Below, in pieces: positions 8,383 through 16,386 of a stretch of 29,991 bases of DNA. Position 1 is the stretch's first letter; each line of letters begins with the position of its first letter. Made by a program: the position numbers and the translations under genes. The notes under the pieces were generated by a model. That model was not told where the DNA came from and did no database searches. It worked only from the letters and a program-made list of their open reading frames with translations. This DNA is from Merdivivens faecigallinarum (GTDB lineage: Bacteria; Bacteroidota; Bacteroidia; Bacteroidales; UBA932): NCBI GenBank assembly GCA_017695055.1, contig JADILY010000102.1, forward strand, positions 1 through 29,991. Reading direction: 5' to 3'.

Positions 8383-9069
8383 ATGAGAATAGACATATTG
8401 AGCGTTGTTCCCGAATTGCTGGACAGTCCGTTGAACTGTTCCATCGTCGGAAGGGCACAGAAAAAAGGTATTGTGGAAATATATGTCCACAATCTGAGAA
8501 AATACGGAAAGGGAAGATACAGGCAGGTCGACGACTACAGTTTCGGAGGCGATGCCGGAATGGTCATGATGGTGGAGCCGGTATTCAGAATGATAGAGGA
8601 ACTTTCATCCCAAAGAAAATACGACGAGATAATATACATGAGCCCCGACGGGGAAATCATGAACCAGGGCATCTGCAACGAACTTTCCTGCAAGGAAAAC
8701 ATCATCATCCTCTGCGGACACTACAAAGGGGTGGACCAGAGGATAAGGGACTACCTCATGACAAGGGAGATTTCCTGCGGCGACTATGTGGTGAGCGGAG
8801 GAGAACTGCCGGCCGCCCTGCTCGTCGATTCGATTGTCAGGCTGATTCCGGGGGCGCTCGGCGACGAACAGTCCGCACTGAGCGACTCGTTCCAGGACGG
8901 GCTGCTCTCCCCACCGGTATACACCCGCCCCGCGGACTTCAACGGGTGGAAGGTCCCTGACATCCTGCTGTGCGGAGACCCGAAAAAAATAAAGGACTGG
9001 CAGTATGAAAAGGCAGTGGAGCGGACTCGCCTGCTCCGCCCCGGACTGCTGCACGAAGGAGAGGAATAA
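8383..9069 (+). CDS. trmD: tRNA (guanine-N1-)-methyltransferase TrmD
   Basis: SPOUT-class enzyme that methylates G37 next to the anticodon of tRNAs and so prevents frameshifting. It starts MRIDILSVVPELL, as is typical. The trefoil-knot SAM site is intact: YMSPDGEIMNQ, CGHYKGVDQRIRD (about 111-123), and GDYVVSGGELPA (133-144). The second-domain motif DSF..GLLSPPVYTRP (about 168-182) is also present. Length is 228 residues. It is a single-gene unit here, away from the rpsP-rimM-rplS cluster seen in many other bacteria. The stop is 6 bases from the convergent ffh stop. Confidence 0.97.
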   Translation: MRIDILSVVPELLDSPLNCSIVGRAQKKGIVEIYVHNLRKYGKGRYRQVDDYSFGGDAGMVMMVEPVFRMIEELSSQRKYDEIIYMSPDGEIMNQGICNELSCKENIIILCGHYKGVDQRIRDYLMTREISCGDYVVSGGELPAALLVDSIVRLIPGALGDEQSALSDSFQDGLLSPPVYTRPADFNGWKVPDILLCGDPKKIKDWQYEKAVERTRLLRPGLLHEGEE

Positions 9070-9098
9070 GGCCGTTTATCTTCTGCGGTAAGCGGCCT
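9069..9098 (+). terminator. Hairpin inside the ffh 3' end, likely trmD terminator
   Basis: A 12-bp stem (9069-9080 with 9087-9098; two G-U pairs on the plus-strand RNA) and a 6-base loop begin at the last base of the trmD stop codon. Only three T residues follow on the plus strand; on the minus strand the hairpin is followed by a TTATT stretch. Its downstream arm lies within the last codons of convergent ffh, so one element may serve both genes. Confidence 0.55.
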
Positions 9099-10404
9099 TT
9101 GCCATTTTCTTCATTCCGCCGCCGACCATGTTCTTCATGACCTTGCGGGTATCCTCGAACTGCTTCAGAAGACGGTTCACTTCCGCCATCGGACGGCCGC
9201 TGCCCTCGGAGATGCGTTTTCTGCGGCTTCCGTTTATGGCATCCGGATTTTCCCTTTCATAAGGGGTCATGGACTGTATTATCGCCTCGACTCCTTTGAA
9301 CGAATCGTTGTCTATGTCCACATTGCGCAAGGCCTTCCCTACTCCCGGAATCATCGAAGCGAGATCCTTTATGTTGCCCATCTTCTTGATTTGCTGGATC
9401 TGGTCGTAAAAATCGGTAAGCGTATACTGGTTCTTCGCAAGTTTCTTGGTGAGCTTCCTTGCCTGTTCCTCATCGAACTGTTCCTGGGCCTTTTCCACAA
9501 GGGTGACGACATCGCCCATGCCGAGGATTCTATCCGCAATCCTCTTAGGATAAAAGATTTCGAGGGCCTCCATCTTCTCTCCCGACGAGACGAACTTTAT
9601 AGGTTTGCCGACGACCGCCTTTATCGACAGGGCGGCACCGCCCCTCGTATCGCCGTCCATCTTGGTAAGGACGACCCCGTCATAATCTATCCTGTCATTG
9701 AACGCCTTCGCCGTCTCGACAGCATCCTGTCCGGTCATGGCATCGACTACGAACAGGGTCTCCGAAGGTTTCAGGCTGTCCTTGAGGGCCGAAATCTCGT
9801 CCATCATCTCCTCGTCCACCGACAGACGACCCGCCGTATCGACAATCACGAGCTGACAGCCTTCCTTCCTGGCGAATTCGACTCCGCGGGAAGCTATCCC
9901 GACCGGATCCTTCACCCCGTCTTCGCTGTAAACCGTCACGCCTATCTGCTCGCCGAGCACCTTCAGCTGGTCGATTGCCGCCGGACGGTAAACGTCGCAG
10001 GCCACGAGAAGAGGCCTTACCCCGCGCTTGGACTTGCAGTTAAGGGCCAGCTTACCGCAGAATGTGGTCTTACCCGAACCCTGAAGGCCGGCCACGAGCA
10101 CGATTCCCGGATTGCCCTTTATATTGATATCGGACGATTCGCTTCCCATCAGGGCCGCCAATTCGTCATGGACTATCTTCACCATCATCTGCTCCGGCTT
10201 CACGGCCGTAAGCACATTCATTCCCAGAGCCTTGCTCTTGACATCATCGCAGAAGCCCTTGGCTATCTTATAGCTGACATCGGCATCCAGCAGCGCCCTC
10301 CTTATGTCCTTGAGGGTTTCCGCAACATTCACTTCCGTAATTTTCCCCTCGCCTTTCAATATTTTGAAGGAGCGTTCCAGCCTATCGACTAAATTTTCAA
10401 ACAT
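9076..10404 (-). CDS. ffh: Signal recognition particle protein Ffh
   Basis: SRP54 GTPase that binds signal sequences on nascent chains together with SRP RNA and delivers ribosomes to FtsY. The N domain is at about 1-95. The G domain has the P-loop GLQGSGKTT (106-114), ACDVYRPAAIDQL, the DTAGRLS switch (189-195) and TKMDGDTRGG (247-256). The methionine-rich M domain is at about 295-435, with SGRPMAEVNRLLKQF. The C-terminus is short and basic (GGGMKKMAKAAYRRR). Length is 442 residues, normal. It is the last gene of the recF-to-ffh run, 32 bases after a small lipoprotein gene. No SRP RNA gene is visible in the window. Confidence 0.97.
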   Translation of the reverse strand: MFENLVDRLERSFKILKGEGKITEVNVAETLKDIRRALLDADVSYKIAKGFCDDVKSKALGMNVLTAVKPEQMMVKIVHDELAALMGSESSDINIKGNPGIVLVAGLQGSGKTTFCGKLALNCKSKRGVRPLLVACDVYRPAAIDQLKVLGEQIGVTVYSEDGVKDPVGIASRGVEFARKEGCQLVIVDTAGRLSVDEEMMDEISALKDSLKPSETLFVVDAMTGQDAVETAKAFNDRIDYDGVVLTKMDGDTRGGAALSIKAVVGKPIKFVSSGEKMEALEIFYPKRIADRILGMGDVVTLVEKAQEQFDEEQARKLTKKLAKNQYTLTDFYDQIQQIKKMGNIKDLASMIPGVGKALRNVDIDNDSFKGVEAIIQSMTPYERENPDAINGSRRKRISEGSGRPMAEVNRLLKQFEDTRKVMKNMVGGGMKKMAKAAYRRR

Positions 10405-10436
10405 AACCTACCGTTCAATTATTTATAAAAATTATC

Positions 10437-10886
10437 CTATCTTCCCGAAATTTCGAGAAGGAAATCCAATACATACAATTTCGTCCCGACAAAACCGGAA
10501 CCGTCCCCGCCCACGAAACCTGAAGAGGAACTGTGGTTTATGCTCTTTTCGGCCGAAGCATAAAAACCGTTTTCCATGCCGTCCTCATCCGTGACAGTGA
10601 CCTTTATCAGGCGCCCGGAAGAATAGGCCGAGGTATAGAATTCGGACATATAGACCCCGTCCGGCGACGTATAGACGGTAAATATCTCTCCGGAACCGTA
10701 GTCCACAGTGACTTTCAGGCCCTCTACGGGAACCTGTCCGCCGTCAGCCGACTTGCCGACCACCATACCGGACACGGCTATGCAGCCATACCGTCCGCCA
10801 TCCGTCACATCCATGTAGGACATGCACGAAAATGTCATGAAAACCACGGCCGAAAGGCACGACAGATATATCAGCAGTCTTTTCAT
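10437..10886 (-). CDS. Small lipoprotein, possibly of the rSAM-associated type
   Basis: A 149-residue predicted lipoprotein with signal peptide and lipobox MTFSC (C21). After the cysteine it holds one small beta domain: a segment like RYGCIAVSGMVVG, then VPVEGLKVTVDYGSG and YTSPDGVYMSEFY. This resembles the carboxypeptidase-regulatory-like fold and the layout of Bacteroidota lipoproteins annotated as radical-SAM-associated. No radical SAM gene is adjacent, so that label is only a resemblance. It lies between the DUF4301 gene (22-base gap) and ffh (32-base gap). A 21-base tandem duplication lies directly upstream of its ATG. Function unknown. Confidence 0.75.
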   Translation of the reverse strand: MKRLLIYLSCLSAVVFMTFSCMSYMDVTDGGRYGCIAVSGMVVGKSADGGQVPVEGLKVTVDYGSGEIFTVYTSPDGVYMSEFYTSAYSSGRLIKVTVTDEDGMENGFYASAEKSINHSSSSGFVGGDGSGFVGTKLYVLDFLLEISGR

Positions 10887-10928
10887 ATCATTCCAAATGT
10901 CCGGGCAATCATCCCAAATGTTCGAGGC
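10887..10928. repeat. 21-bp degenerate tandem duplication at the DUF4301 stop codon
   Basis: Two adjacent copies (10887-10907 and 10908-10928) agree at 16 of 21 positions. On the minus strand each contains a CATTTGG-[A/G]-ATGAT core. The upstream copy supplies the DUF4301 stop codon, the other fills the gap before the next gene's ATG. The period is a multiple of three, so the second copy repeats a stop in the same frame. Confidence 0.75.
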
Positions 10929-12417
10929 GCAGCAAATCCACGGCCACCTTCACCGGATTGAAAGTAATGAGCGGAACCTCTACGAAAACCGTATTCCAGT
11001 CGCTCATGGAGCCGTTCCATAACCCCGGCAGCTCCAGAGCCATCAGGTCCCTTCCCTGATAACTCTTGCGGCTTATGAAGGCCGCATCGTTGTCCACGTA
11101 TTTCAGAAGGTCGAATTTTTCGCCCTTGTAATTCCTGATACAGCATGCCAGATCGACAGGGTTGAAATGGGTGCTTGCCGCAAGTTTCGCCACGGCATCC
11201 GGATTGCCCTTGTCTATCTGGTCGTTTTCAAGGATTTGCAGTGAAGTAGAGCCGTCCTTTTCCCTAATTATGAAGGGGCCGCCTCCCGGCTCTCCCTGGT
11301 TCCTCACCATGCCGCACACGCGGATAGGACGGTCGAGTTTCCTGCGGAGATACGCGGCGCGGTCTTCTCCTGAGAGACTTTCAGGGATTTCGGTGCAGAG
11401 GCTGTCGGCAAAGAAAGAGACCATCTCCTGCAAAGGCGCGTCCTGCCCTTTTTCGTCCAGTTCCCTGAGATATCCGTGTATCCTGTCCCTTACCGACACA
11501 AGCTGCCCGAGCAGCACCTTCTTATACAGGGAAGTCTGGGGAAGGAAACGCTCGATGGCGACGTTGTCTATGTTCTTTATGGATACGAATTCGTCTTCTA
11601 TACGATTAAGGTTGTATATGAGCGCCCCGTGTCCGCCCGGCCTGAAAAGCAGCGTGCCTTCGTCCGTACGGAAAGGCATGCCGTCCGTCCCTGCCGCAAT
11701 GGTATCGGTGAAAGGCTCCTGGAAAACGAAATCCACATTGTAACGGCAGCAGTATTTCTCCTCGTATTTTTCCTTCACCGAGGCGTAAAGTTCCCTGAAC
11801 AGCCTTTCATGCTCCGGAGATATGGTAACAGTAAGATTGGCCGTACCGTCATCGTTCCGCATATAATCCTGGGCTTCGACCAGATGCTCTTCAAGCGGGG
11901 TACGGGCCCCGTCCATATACCGGTGGAACTTCAGCACCCCTTTTGGCTTGGAACCATAGTCAAGTCCGGAACCTCCACAGGAATAGAGCACCGTTTCCAG
12001 AATCCTGGCCATATAGTCGTTGCCGGATTCGCCGTCGGCCTTCGGCGGGAAAATCCGAGGCTCGTAAAAAGCGAAACGCTCTATTTTTGACACGAAAACG
12101 GCTGCCGGGGAGTCCTCGGGCAAATCCTCCCCCCTGCGGAGCCTGCCGAGCCCGTCGAACAAATCCCTGAACATGCGCGATGCCGCCCCGGAAGCAGGCA
12201 CGAACTTGCGCTTGCCCGCAATATGCGCTCCGGCATACATTTCAAGGGAGCGTTCTATTTCATCTCCGGAAAGGATTTTTATACCCCGTTCGGGCGTGGC
12301 CGGAGCCACGATGTCCATCTTCGGAAAACCTTTCCTGAAAGCTTCGAGCTGTTTTTCAGCCATTTCCGGGCTTATGCCCTTCGAGGCCATCAAATCGGTA
12401 TCTCTCTTGTCAAACAT
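10909..12417 (-). CDS. DUF4301 protein, probable UDP-sugar pyrophosphorylase-like nucleotidyltransferase
   Basis: A 502-residue cytoplasmic protein of the Bacteroidota family DUF4301. Read in order, it carries the landmarks of the UDPGP nucleotidyltransferase fold: a glycine/serine loop with arginine (FVPASGAASRMF, 72-83), a lysine segment (KPKGVLKFHRY, 157-167), a TxS-type site (TISPEH, 198-203), VDFVFQEPF (about 228-236), PGGHGALI (260-267) and KNIDNVA (281-287). The family link is known; the nucleotidyltransferase reading is my inference, and the substrate is unknown. The ATG at 12417 fits the family N-terminus (MFDKRDTDL) and overlaps the pdxB 3' end by 8 bases; an in-frame GTG at 12444 is the alternative. 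Confidence 0.85.
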   Translation of the reverse strand: MFDKRDTDLMASKGISPEMAEKQLEAFRKGFPKMDIVAPATPERGIKILSGDEIERSLEMYAGAHIAGKRKFVPASGAASRMFRDLFDGLGRLRRGEDLPEDSPAAVFVSKIERFAFYEPRIFPPKADGESGNDYMARILETVLYSCGGSGLDYGSKPKGVLKFHRYMDGARTPLEEHLVEAQDYMRNDDGTANLTVTISPEHERLFRELYASVKEKYEEKYCCRYNVDFVFQEPFTDTIAAGTDGMPFRTDEGTLLFRPGGHGALIYNLNRIEDEFVSIKNIDNVAIERFLPQTSLYKKVLLGQLVSVRDRIHGYLRELDEKGQDAPLQEMVSFFADSLCTEIPESLSGEDRAAYLRRKLDRPIRVCGMVRNQGEPGGGPFIIREKDGSTSLQILENDQIDKGNPDAVAKLAASTHFNPVDLACCIRNYKGEKFDLLKYVDNDAAFISRKSYQGRDLMALELPGLWNGSMSDWNTVFVEVPLITFNPVKVAVDLLRLEHLG

Positions 12418-13441
12418 AAAATTCTGCTCTATATCGGTATTCACTTCTCAATCTTCCAAATTCGCCCGGAGAGCCTTTCAACAGTGAACTTTCGGCTTCC
12501 ACCGGGAAAATATCCGACAGCCTCCGTGCAATTTCCTCCTGGCTGCCGGAAATATCGAGGTGCCTTGAAACGTCGTCCGCCGCGAAATTCCCGACAGGAT
12601 AAAAACCCTCCAGTTGCGGAATCGATGCGAAACAGGCAAAAGCACGGACCACCGCCGCCGTGGCATTCAGCTTTCCGGCAAGCGTATAGCCCGCAATATG
12701 CGGGGTCGAGACATCCGCGGAGGCAATGAGTTTTTCCGACACGCGGGGTTCATCATGCCACACATCCAATATCAGCGCGGAAAGCCTGTCCCTCACCGCC
12801 AAAAGGGCGTCCTCATCGACGACATCCCCCCTCGATGCGTTCACAAAGATAGCATTTTTCGGGATTTTACTAAAAAAATTCGCATCGGCCATCTTATACG
12901 TGCTCTTATAAAGCGGCACATGCAGGGTCACAATGTCGGAAACCCCGAGCAATTCGTCCAGACTGCAAAAGCCTTCCGGACCTTCGGCAGCAGCCCTGGG
13001 AGGGTCGCATACGACAGGTACCATGCCGAATCTTCCGGCAAGGGCGGCCGCCCGGCCGCCTATGTTCCCGGCTCCGATTATCCCCAATTTTTTCCCTTTC
13101 AGCACGATGCCTTTTTTTTCGGCGACATGGAAAAGCGAGGTGAAAAGATACTGTACCACCCCCATGGCATTGCATCCTGGAGCATTTGCCGTGATTATCC
13201 CGTTGCGCCTGCACCATTCCGTATCTATATGGTTGATGCCGGCGGTCGCAGTCGCCACGAACCTTACACCGGAGCCTGACAACAGTTTTTCATCGCAAAC
13301 GGTCCATGTCCTTACCAGAAGCGCATCTGCCCCGGAAAGGCTTTCCCGGACAATCAGGTTTCCCGGAATATATTCCACATCGGCATAGGGTTCGAGGACA
13401 CCTTTAATATAAGGTATCTCGTCGTCTACTATTATTTTCAT
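12410..13441 (-). CDS. pdxB: 4-phosphoerythronate dehydrogenase PdxB
   Basis: NAD-dependent D-2-hydroxyacid dehydrogenase that oxidises 4-phosphoerythronate in the DXP-dependent route to pyridoxal phosphate. The Rossmann motif GAGNIG is at 123-128. The catalytic triad of the family is visible as R204 (NASRGDV), E231 (DVWHDEPRV) and H248 (STPHIAGY). The C-terminal dimerisation domain (about 265-343) ends with the Arg/Tyr-rich segment typical of PdxB rather than SerA. Length is 343 residues. It overlaps the upstream DUF721 gene by ATGA and the downstream DUF4301 gene by 8 bases, which suggests translational coupling. Confidence 0.95.
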   Translation of the reverse strand: MKIIVDDEIPYIKGVLEPYADVEYIPGNLIVRESLSGADALLVRTWTVCDEKLLSGSGVRFVATATAGINHIDTEWCRRNGIITANAPGCNAMGVVQYLFTSLFHVAEKKGIVLKGKKLGIIGAGNIGGRAAALAGRFGMVPVVCDPPRAAAEGPEGFCSLDELLGVSDIVTLHVPLYKSTYKMADANFFSKIPKNAIFVNASRGDVVDEDALLAVRDRLSALILDVWHDEPRVSEKLIASADVSTPHIAGYTLAGKLNATAAVVRAFACFASIPQLEGFYPVGNFAADDVSRHLDISGSQEEIARRLSDIFPVEAESSLLKGSPGEFGRLRSEYRYRAEFYV

Positions 13442-13722
13442 CTGAATATTATTTCCTTAACAAGATTCTCCCCCAATTCTTCCCTGATTTTTTTCAGGAT
13501 GTTTTCCTTCGAGGACAGTGCCATTTCCCTTGCGACCGACGAGCCCATGTAGCAGGTCAGGATACCTTTTTCATAAGTTTTCCTGAGCACATATCCCGAC
13601 AGGCCGCTCACTTTGTCGAAGGCCTCGTACACATGGACCCGCGTGATGCCTTCCTCCAAAAACGAGCCTTTGAGCGCCCGCCTGATAATAAATTCCAATC
13701 TTTCCGGTTCCTTGCGCTGCAT
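13438..13722 (-). CDS. DUF721 (DciA-like) protein
   Basis: A 94-residue protein of the DUF721 family, which includes DciA, the loader or operator of the replicative helicase in bacteria without DnaC. The sequence begins MQRKEPERLEFIIRRALKG and holds the family beta-sheet core, with TRVHVYEAFDKVSG and GILTCYMGSSVAREMALSSK, then KENILKKIREELG. The frame stays open to 13767, but the ATG at 13722 fits, one base after the recF stop. Position directly behind recF is common for this family and supports a role in replication or repair. Confidence in the family is good; the exact role in this organism is inferred. Confidence 0.88.
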   Translation of the reverse strand: MQRKEPERLEFIIRRALKGSFLEEGITRVHVYEAFDKVSGLSGYVLRKTYEKGILTCYMGSSVAREMALSSKENILKKIREELGENLVKEIIFR

Positions 13723-13723
13723 A

Positions 13724-14827
13724 TCATTGTTTTTCCAAAAGGGTAAAGGTTCCCGCTTTTGCCTCAAAACAGGCTTTGTCCCCTGAAAGCGAGTCCATTA
13801 TATCATGTACACGGGACTTGTTGCAATCCGTCAGGAATATCTGTCCGAAGCCTTCTCCGGAAACAATCCTCAGAAGGTTCGTGACCCTGCCTGGGTCGAG
13901 TTTGTCGAAAAGGTCGTCGAGAAGCATCAGCGGAGGGAAGCCGTAGACATCCCGCATCATCGAATACTGGGCGAATTTGAGGGCTACCGTAAATGACTTC
14001 TGCTGCCCCTGGGAGCCGCATTTCCTCAGAGGAAGGTCCCCTACGTAGAAGTCCAGTTCGTCCCTGTGTACGCCTTTCAATGTATAGCCAGCCGCGATGT
14101 CCTTTTCCCGTGAGGCCGACAGAAGCTCCTCCATACCGGTGTTTTCAAGGTCGGAACGGTAGACAATGCCTATGTCCGGATCCCCGCCCGAAACTTCTGC
14201 ATAGAATTTCCGCACCTGCGGAAGAATCCTGTCTGAAAAATCTTTCCTTTTACCGTAAATATAGGCTGCCGGAGAGGCTATCTTCGAGTCGAGCACCGAC
14301 AACAGCGGTATATCGGCGGAAGGGGACTTCAGGAGGGAGTTGCGCTGCATCATGAGCCGGTTGTAATTCTGCATGGCACGGAGGTATTCCCTGTCGAGCT
14401 GTGAAAGCAGAATGTTCATGAACCGCCTCCTTTCCTCACCGGACTCGTTCACCAGCGAGGTGTCGTATGGCGAAACCATCACAATCGGCAGCACTCCTAT
14501 ATGTTCGGAGAGGCGTTCGTAATTCTTCCCGTTCACCCTTACCGTTTTCTGTCCCTTGCGCACATTCACCGAATAGCGGTTTTCCGTCCCGTTTTCGAAG
14601 AGGTACAGTCCGCTTAACGAGAACTCTCCGCACCCGTTGGCCGAATTGTATCTGTCCGACTGGCTGAACGCGCTTTTCGTCATGGAAAGATAGTAGACGG
14701 CATCGAGCAGGTTGGTCTTGCCCGCACCGTTGTCACCGGTAATGCAGTTCACGCCGCGCGACAGGGAGACTTCCTGGGCGGCGATATTCTTAAAATCCTT
14801 TATTATGATTTTTTCCAGAACCGGCAT
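13724..14827 (-). CDS. recF: DNA replication/repair protein RecF
   Basis: SMC-like ATPase that, with RecO and RecR, helps load RecA on gapped DNA. Walker A is GDNGAGKTN (31-39), the ABC-type signature region is KCGSQGQQKSFTVALKF, and Walker B with D-loop is MLLDDLFDKLDPGR. Length is 367 residues from the ATG at 14827 (MPVLEKIIIKDFKNI), which is standard. The frame stays open to 15019, but that extension would overlap the divergent TPR gene and shows no homology-like sequence. It is the first gene of a tightly packed run: recF, DUF721, pdxB, DUF4301, lipoprotein, ffh. Confidence 0.96.
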   Translation of the reverse strand: MPVLEKIIIKDFKNIAAQEVSLSRGVNCITGDNGAGKTNLLDAVYYLSMTKSAFSQSDRYNSANGCGEFSLSGLYLFENGTENRYSVNVRKGQKTVRVNGKNYERLSEHIGVLPIVMVSPYDTSLVNESGEERRRFMNILLSQLDREYLRAMQNYNRLMMQRNSLLKSPSADIPLLSVLDSKIASPAAYIYGKRKDFSDRILPQVRKFYAEVSGGDPDIGIVYRSDLENTGMEELLSASREKDIAAGYTLKGVHRDELDFYVGDLPLRKCGSQGQQKSFTVALKFAQYSMMRDVYGFPPLMLLDDLFDKLDPGRVTNLLRIVSGEGFGQIFLTDCNKSRVHDIMDSLSGDKACFEAKAGTFTLLEKQ

Positions 14828-14847
14828 ACGCTTTATAAAAAACTGTG

Positions 14848-14855
14848 CAAAGATA
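14848..14855 (-). promoter_or_regulatory. Predicted -7 box for the recF operon
   Basis: On the minus strand this reads TATCTTTG, matching TAnnTTTG, 20 bases before the recF ATG. A -33 TTTG is not evident. It is divergent from the TPR-gene promoter in the same 100-base gap. Confidence 0.45.
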
Positions 14856-14874
14856 CTTTTTTTACCATAAAAAA

Positions 14875-14904
14875 TTTGGAATTGGACAAAATATCGTAAA
14901 TTTG
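14875..14904 (+). promoter_or_regulatory. Promoter of the TPR-yebC unit
   Basis: TTTG at 14875-14878 and TAAATTTG at 14897-14904 are separated by 18 bases, close to the TTTG-N19-20-TAnnTTTG pattern of the Bacteroidota primary sigma factor. The gene starts 23 bases further on. This is the best complete promoter match in the window. Confidence 0.65.
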
Positions 14905-14927
14905 CAGCCTGCAAAAAAGACAGTGAC

Positions 14928-15608
14928 ATGACAAAAGAGACTAAAAAGACCAACAAGGAAGAGGCGGAGGCCATAGTTACCGCTGTCTCGAAGACCGAAA
15001 CTTTCATCAGAAACAACAAGGGCCTGCTTTACGGATTGCTTATAGCCATAATCCTAATCGTAGCCGCTTATGTCGGTTACAACAGATTCATAAGCGCTCC
15101 GAAGAAAGCCGAAGCCATGCAGCAGACCTTCCCTGCCGAGCAGATGTTCCGTAACGGGAACTACGAGCTGGCGCTGAACGGAGACGGAAACATTCTCGGT
15201 TTCGCCCAAATCATAGACAACTACGGGGCAAAAGGCGGAAAGGCCGTATACCTGTATGCAGGAATCTGCGAGCTGGAGCTGGGCAATTACAGCAATGCCA
15301 TATCATATCTTGAAAAATACAAGGGCAAGGAACCTATCCTCAAGGCAAGGGCACTGGCATGCATAGGCGACTCATACGTAGGGCTGGGCGACTATGCAAC
15401 AGCAGTGACATACTTTGAAAAGGCAGCCGGCACAGCCGACAACATGTTTGCGGCTAAATACCTCCTCAAGGCAGGAGTGGCATACGAGGAACTCGGAAAC
15501 TATGCCAAGGCCCTCGAATGCTATCAGAACATAAAGGACAACTACCCTCAGTCATCCGAAGGATACGACATAGACAAATACATATCCCGCATAGAAGTAA
15601 AAAAATAA
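14928..15608 (+). CDS. Membrane-anchored tetratricopeptide-repeat protein
   Basis: A 226-residue protein with a charged N-terminus (MTKETKKTNKEEAEAI), one membrane helix (about 32-51, LLYGLLIAIILIVAAYVG), and a soluble C-terminal domain made of TPR-like helix pairs. Repeats can be read as AVYLYAGICELELGNYSNAI, ALACIGDSYVGLGDYATAV and YLLKAGVAYEELGNYAKALE. The overall plan resembles YfgM-type periplasmic helpers of the Sec system, but this is architecture only. It lies 12 bases before the yebC-family gene and probably shares its transcript. Confidence 0.85.
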   Translation: MTKETKKTNKEEAEAIVTAVSKTETFIRNNKGLLYGLLIAIILIVAAYVGYNRFISAPKKAEAMQQTFPAEQMFRNGNYELALNGDGNILGFAQIIDNYGAKGGKAVYLYAGICELELGNYSNAISYLEKYKGKEPILKARALACIGDSYVGLGDYATAVTYFEKAAGTADNMFAAKYLLKAGVAYEELGNYAKALECYQNIKDNYPQSSEGYDIDKYISRIEVKK

Positions 15609-15620
15609 TTCTGTAATTGT

Positions 15621-16352
15621 ATGGGAAGAGCTTTTGAATTCAGAAAAGAAAGAAAATTCAAGCGCTGGGGCAACATGGCCCGCGTTTTCACGAGACTTGG
15701 AAAAGAGATAACCATAGCTGCAAAGGCAGGCGGCACTGATCCTGACGGCAACCCGAGACTGCGTACCCTGATTCAGACGGCGAAGTCGGAAAACATGCCG
15801 AAAGAGAATATCGACAGGGCCATCAAGCGTGCTATCGAAAAAGATGCCGGAGACTATAAGGAAGTCGTATACGAAGGCTACGGCCCTCACGGCATAGCTA
15901 TTCTCGTCGAAACGGCGACCGACAACATAAACAGGACCGTGGCAAACGTGCGCAGCTACTTCAACAAATTCGGGGGCTCGCTCGGGACTTCTGGAAGCGT
16001 GGCGTTCATGTTCGACCACAAGTGCGTGTTCAGAATCAAAAGCGACAAGCCGGTGGACATGGACGAGCTCGAACTTGAACTCATAGACTTCGGAGGCGAA
16101 GAGGTCTTCAAGGAAACTGACGAGGAAAGCGGACAGGAAACGATTGTGATATACGGAGACTATACCGCATTCGGGACACTCCAGAAATATATCGAGGAAA
16201 ACGGTTACCAGCTGGTCTCCGGAGCTTTCGAGCGCATTCCTAACGGGGATCTGAAAGAACTTTCCCCTGAAGCCAAGGAAGAAGTCGAAAAACTCATCGA
16301 AAAGATAGAAAACGACGACGACGTACAGAACGTTTATACCAATATGGCTTAA
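15621..16352 (+). CDS. YebC/PmpR-family regulator (TACO1 family)
   Basis: Conserved three-domain protein of the YebC/TACO1 family; members are described as DNA-binding regulators or as ribosome-associated factors that aid translation of proline stretches. The N-terminal motif MGRAFEFRKERKFKRWGNMA and the following AAKAGGTDPDGNPRLR are diagnostic, as is MPKENIDRAIKRA. The acidic C-terminus (KLIEKIENDDDVQNVYTNM) is also typical. Length is 243 residues. It follows the TPR gene by 12 bases and is closed by a strong terminator. Confidence 0.95.
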   Translation: MGRAFEFRKERKFKRWGNMARVFTRLGKEITIAAKAGGTDPDGNPRLRTLIQTAKSENMPKENIDRAIKRAIEKDAGDYKEVVYEGYGPHGIAILVETATDNINRTVANVRSYFNKFGGSLGTSGSVAFMFDHKCVFRIKSDKPVDMDELELELIDFGGEEVFKETDEESGQETIVIYGDYTAFGTLQKYIEENGYQLVSGAFERIPNGDLKELSPEAKEEVEKLIEKIENDDDVQNVYTNMA

Positions 16353-16386
16353 AACACGGCCTTCAAGGCATAAGCGACAGGATAAA

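Noticed and set aside
9391..10392. 333-codon open frame opposite ffh
   Set aside because: Ffh on the minus strand has every GTPase motif; the antisense frame has none and no sensible start context.
12418..12444. GTG at 12444 as the DUF4301 start
   Set aside because: A GGAAG sequence upstream could serve as a ribosome site, but the ATG at 12417 matches the family N-terminus and gives a smaller overlap with pdxB. Kept only as an alternative.
14828..15019. N-terminal extension of recF by 64 codons
   Set aside because: RecF proteins begin near the KDFKN segment. The extension overlaps both divergent promoters and the start of the TPR gene.
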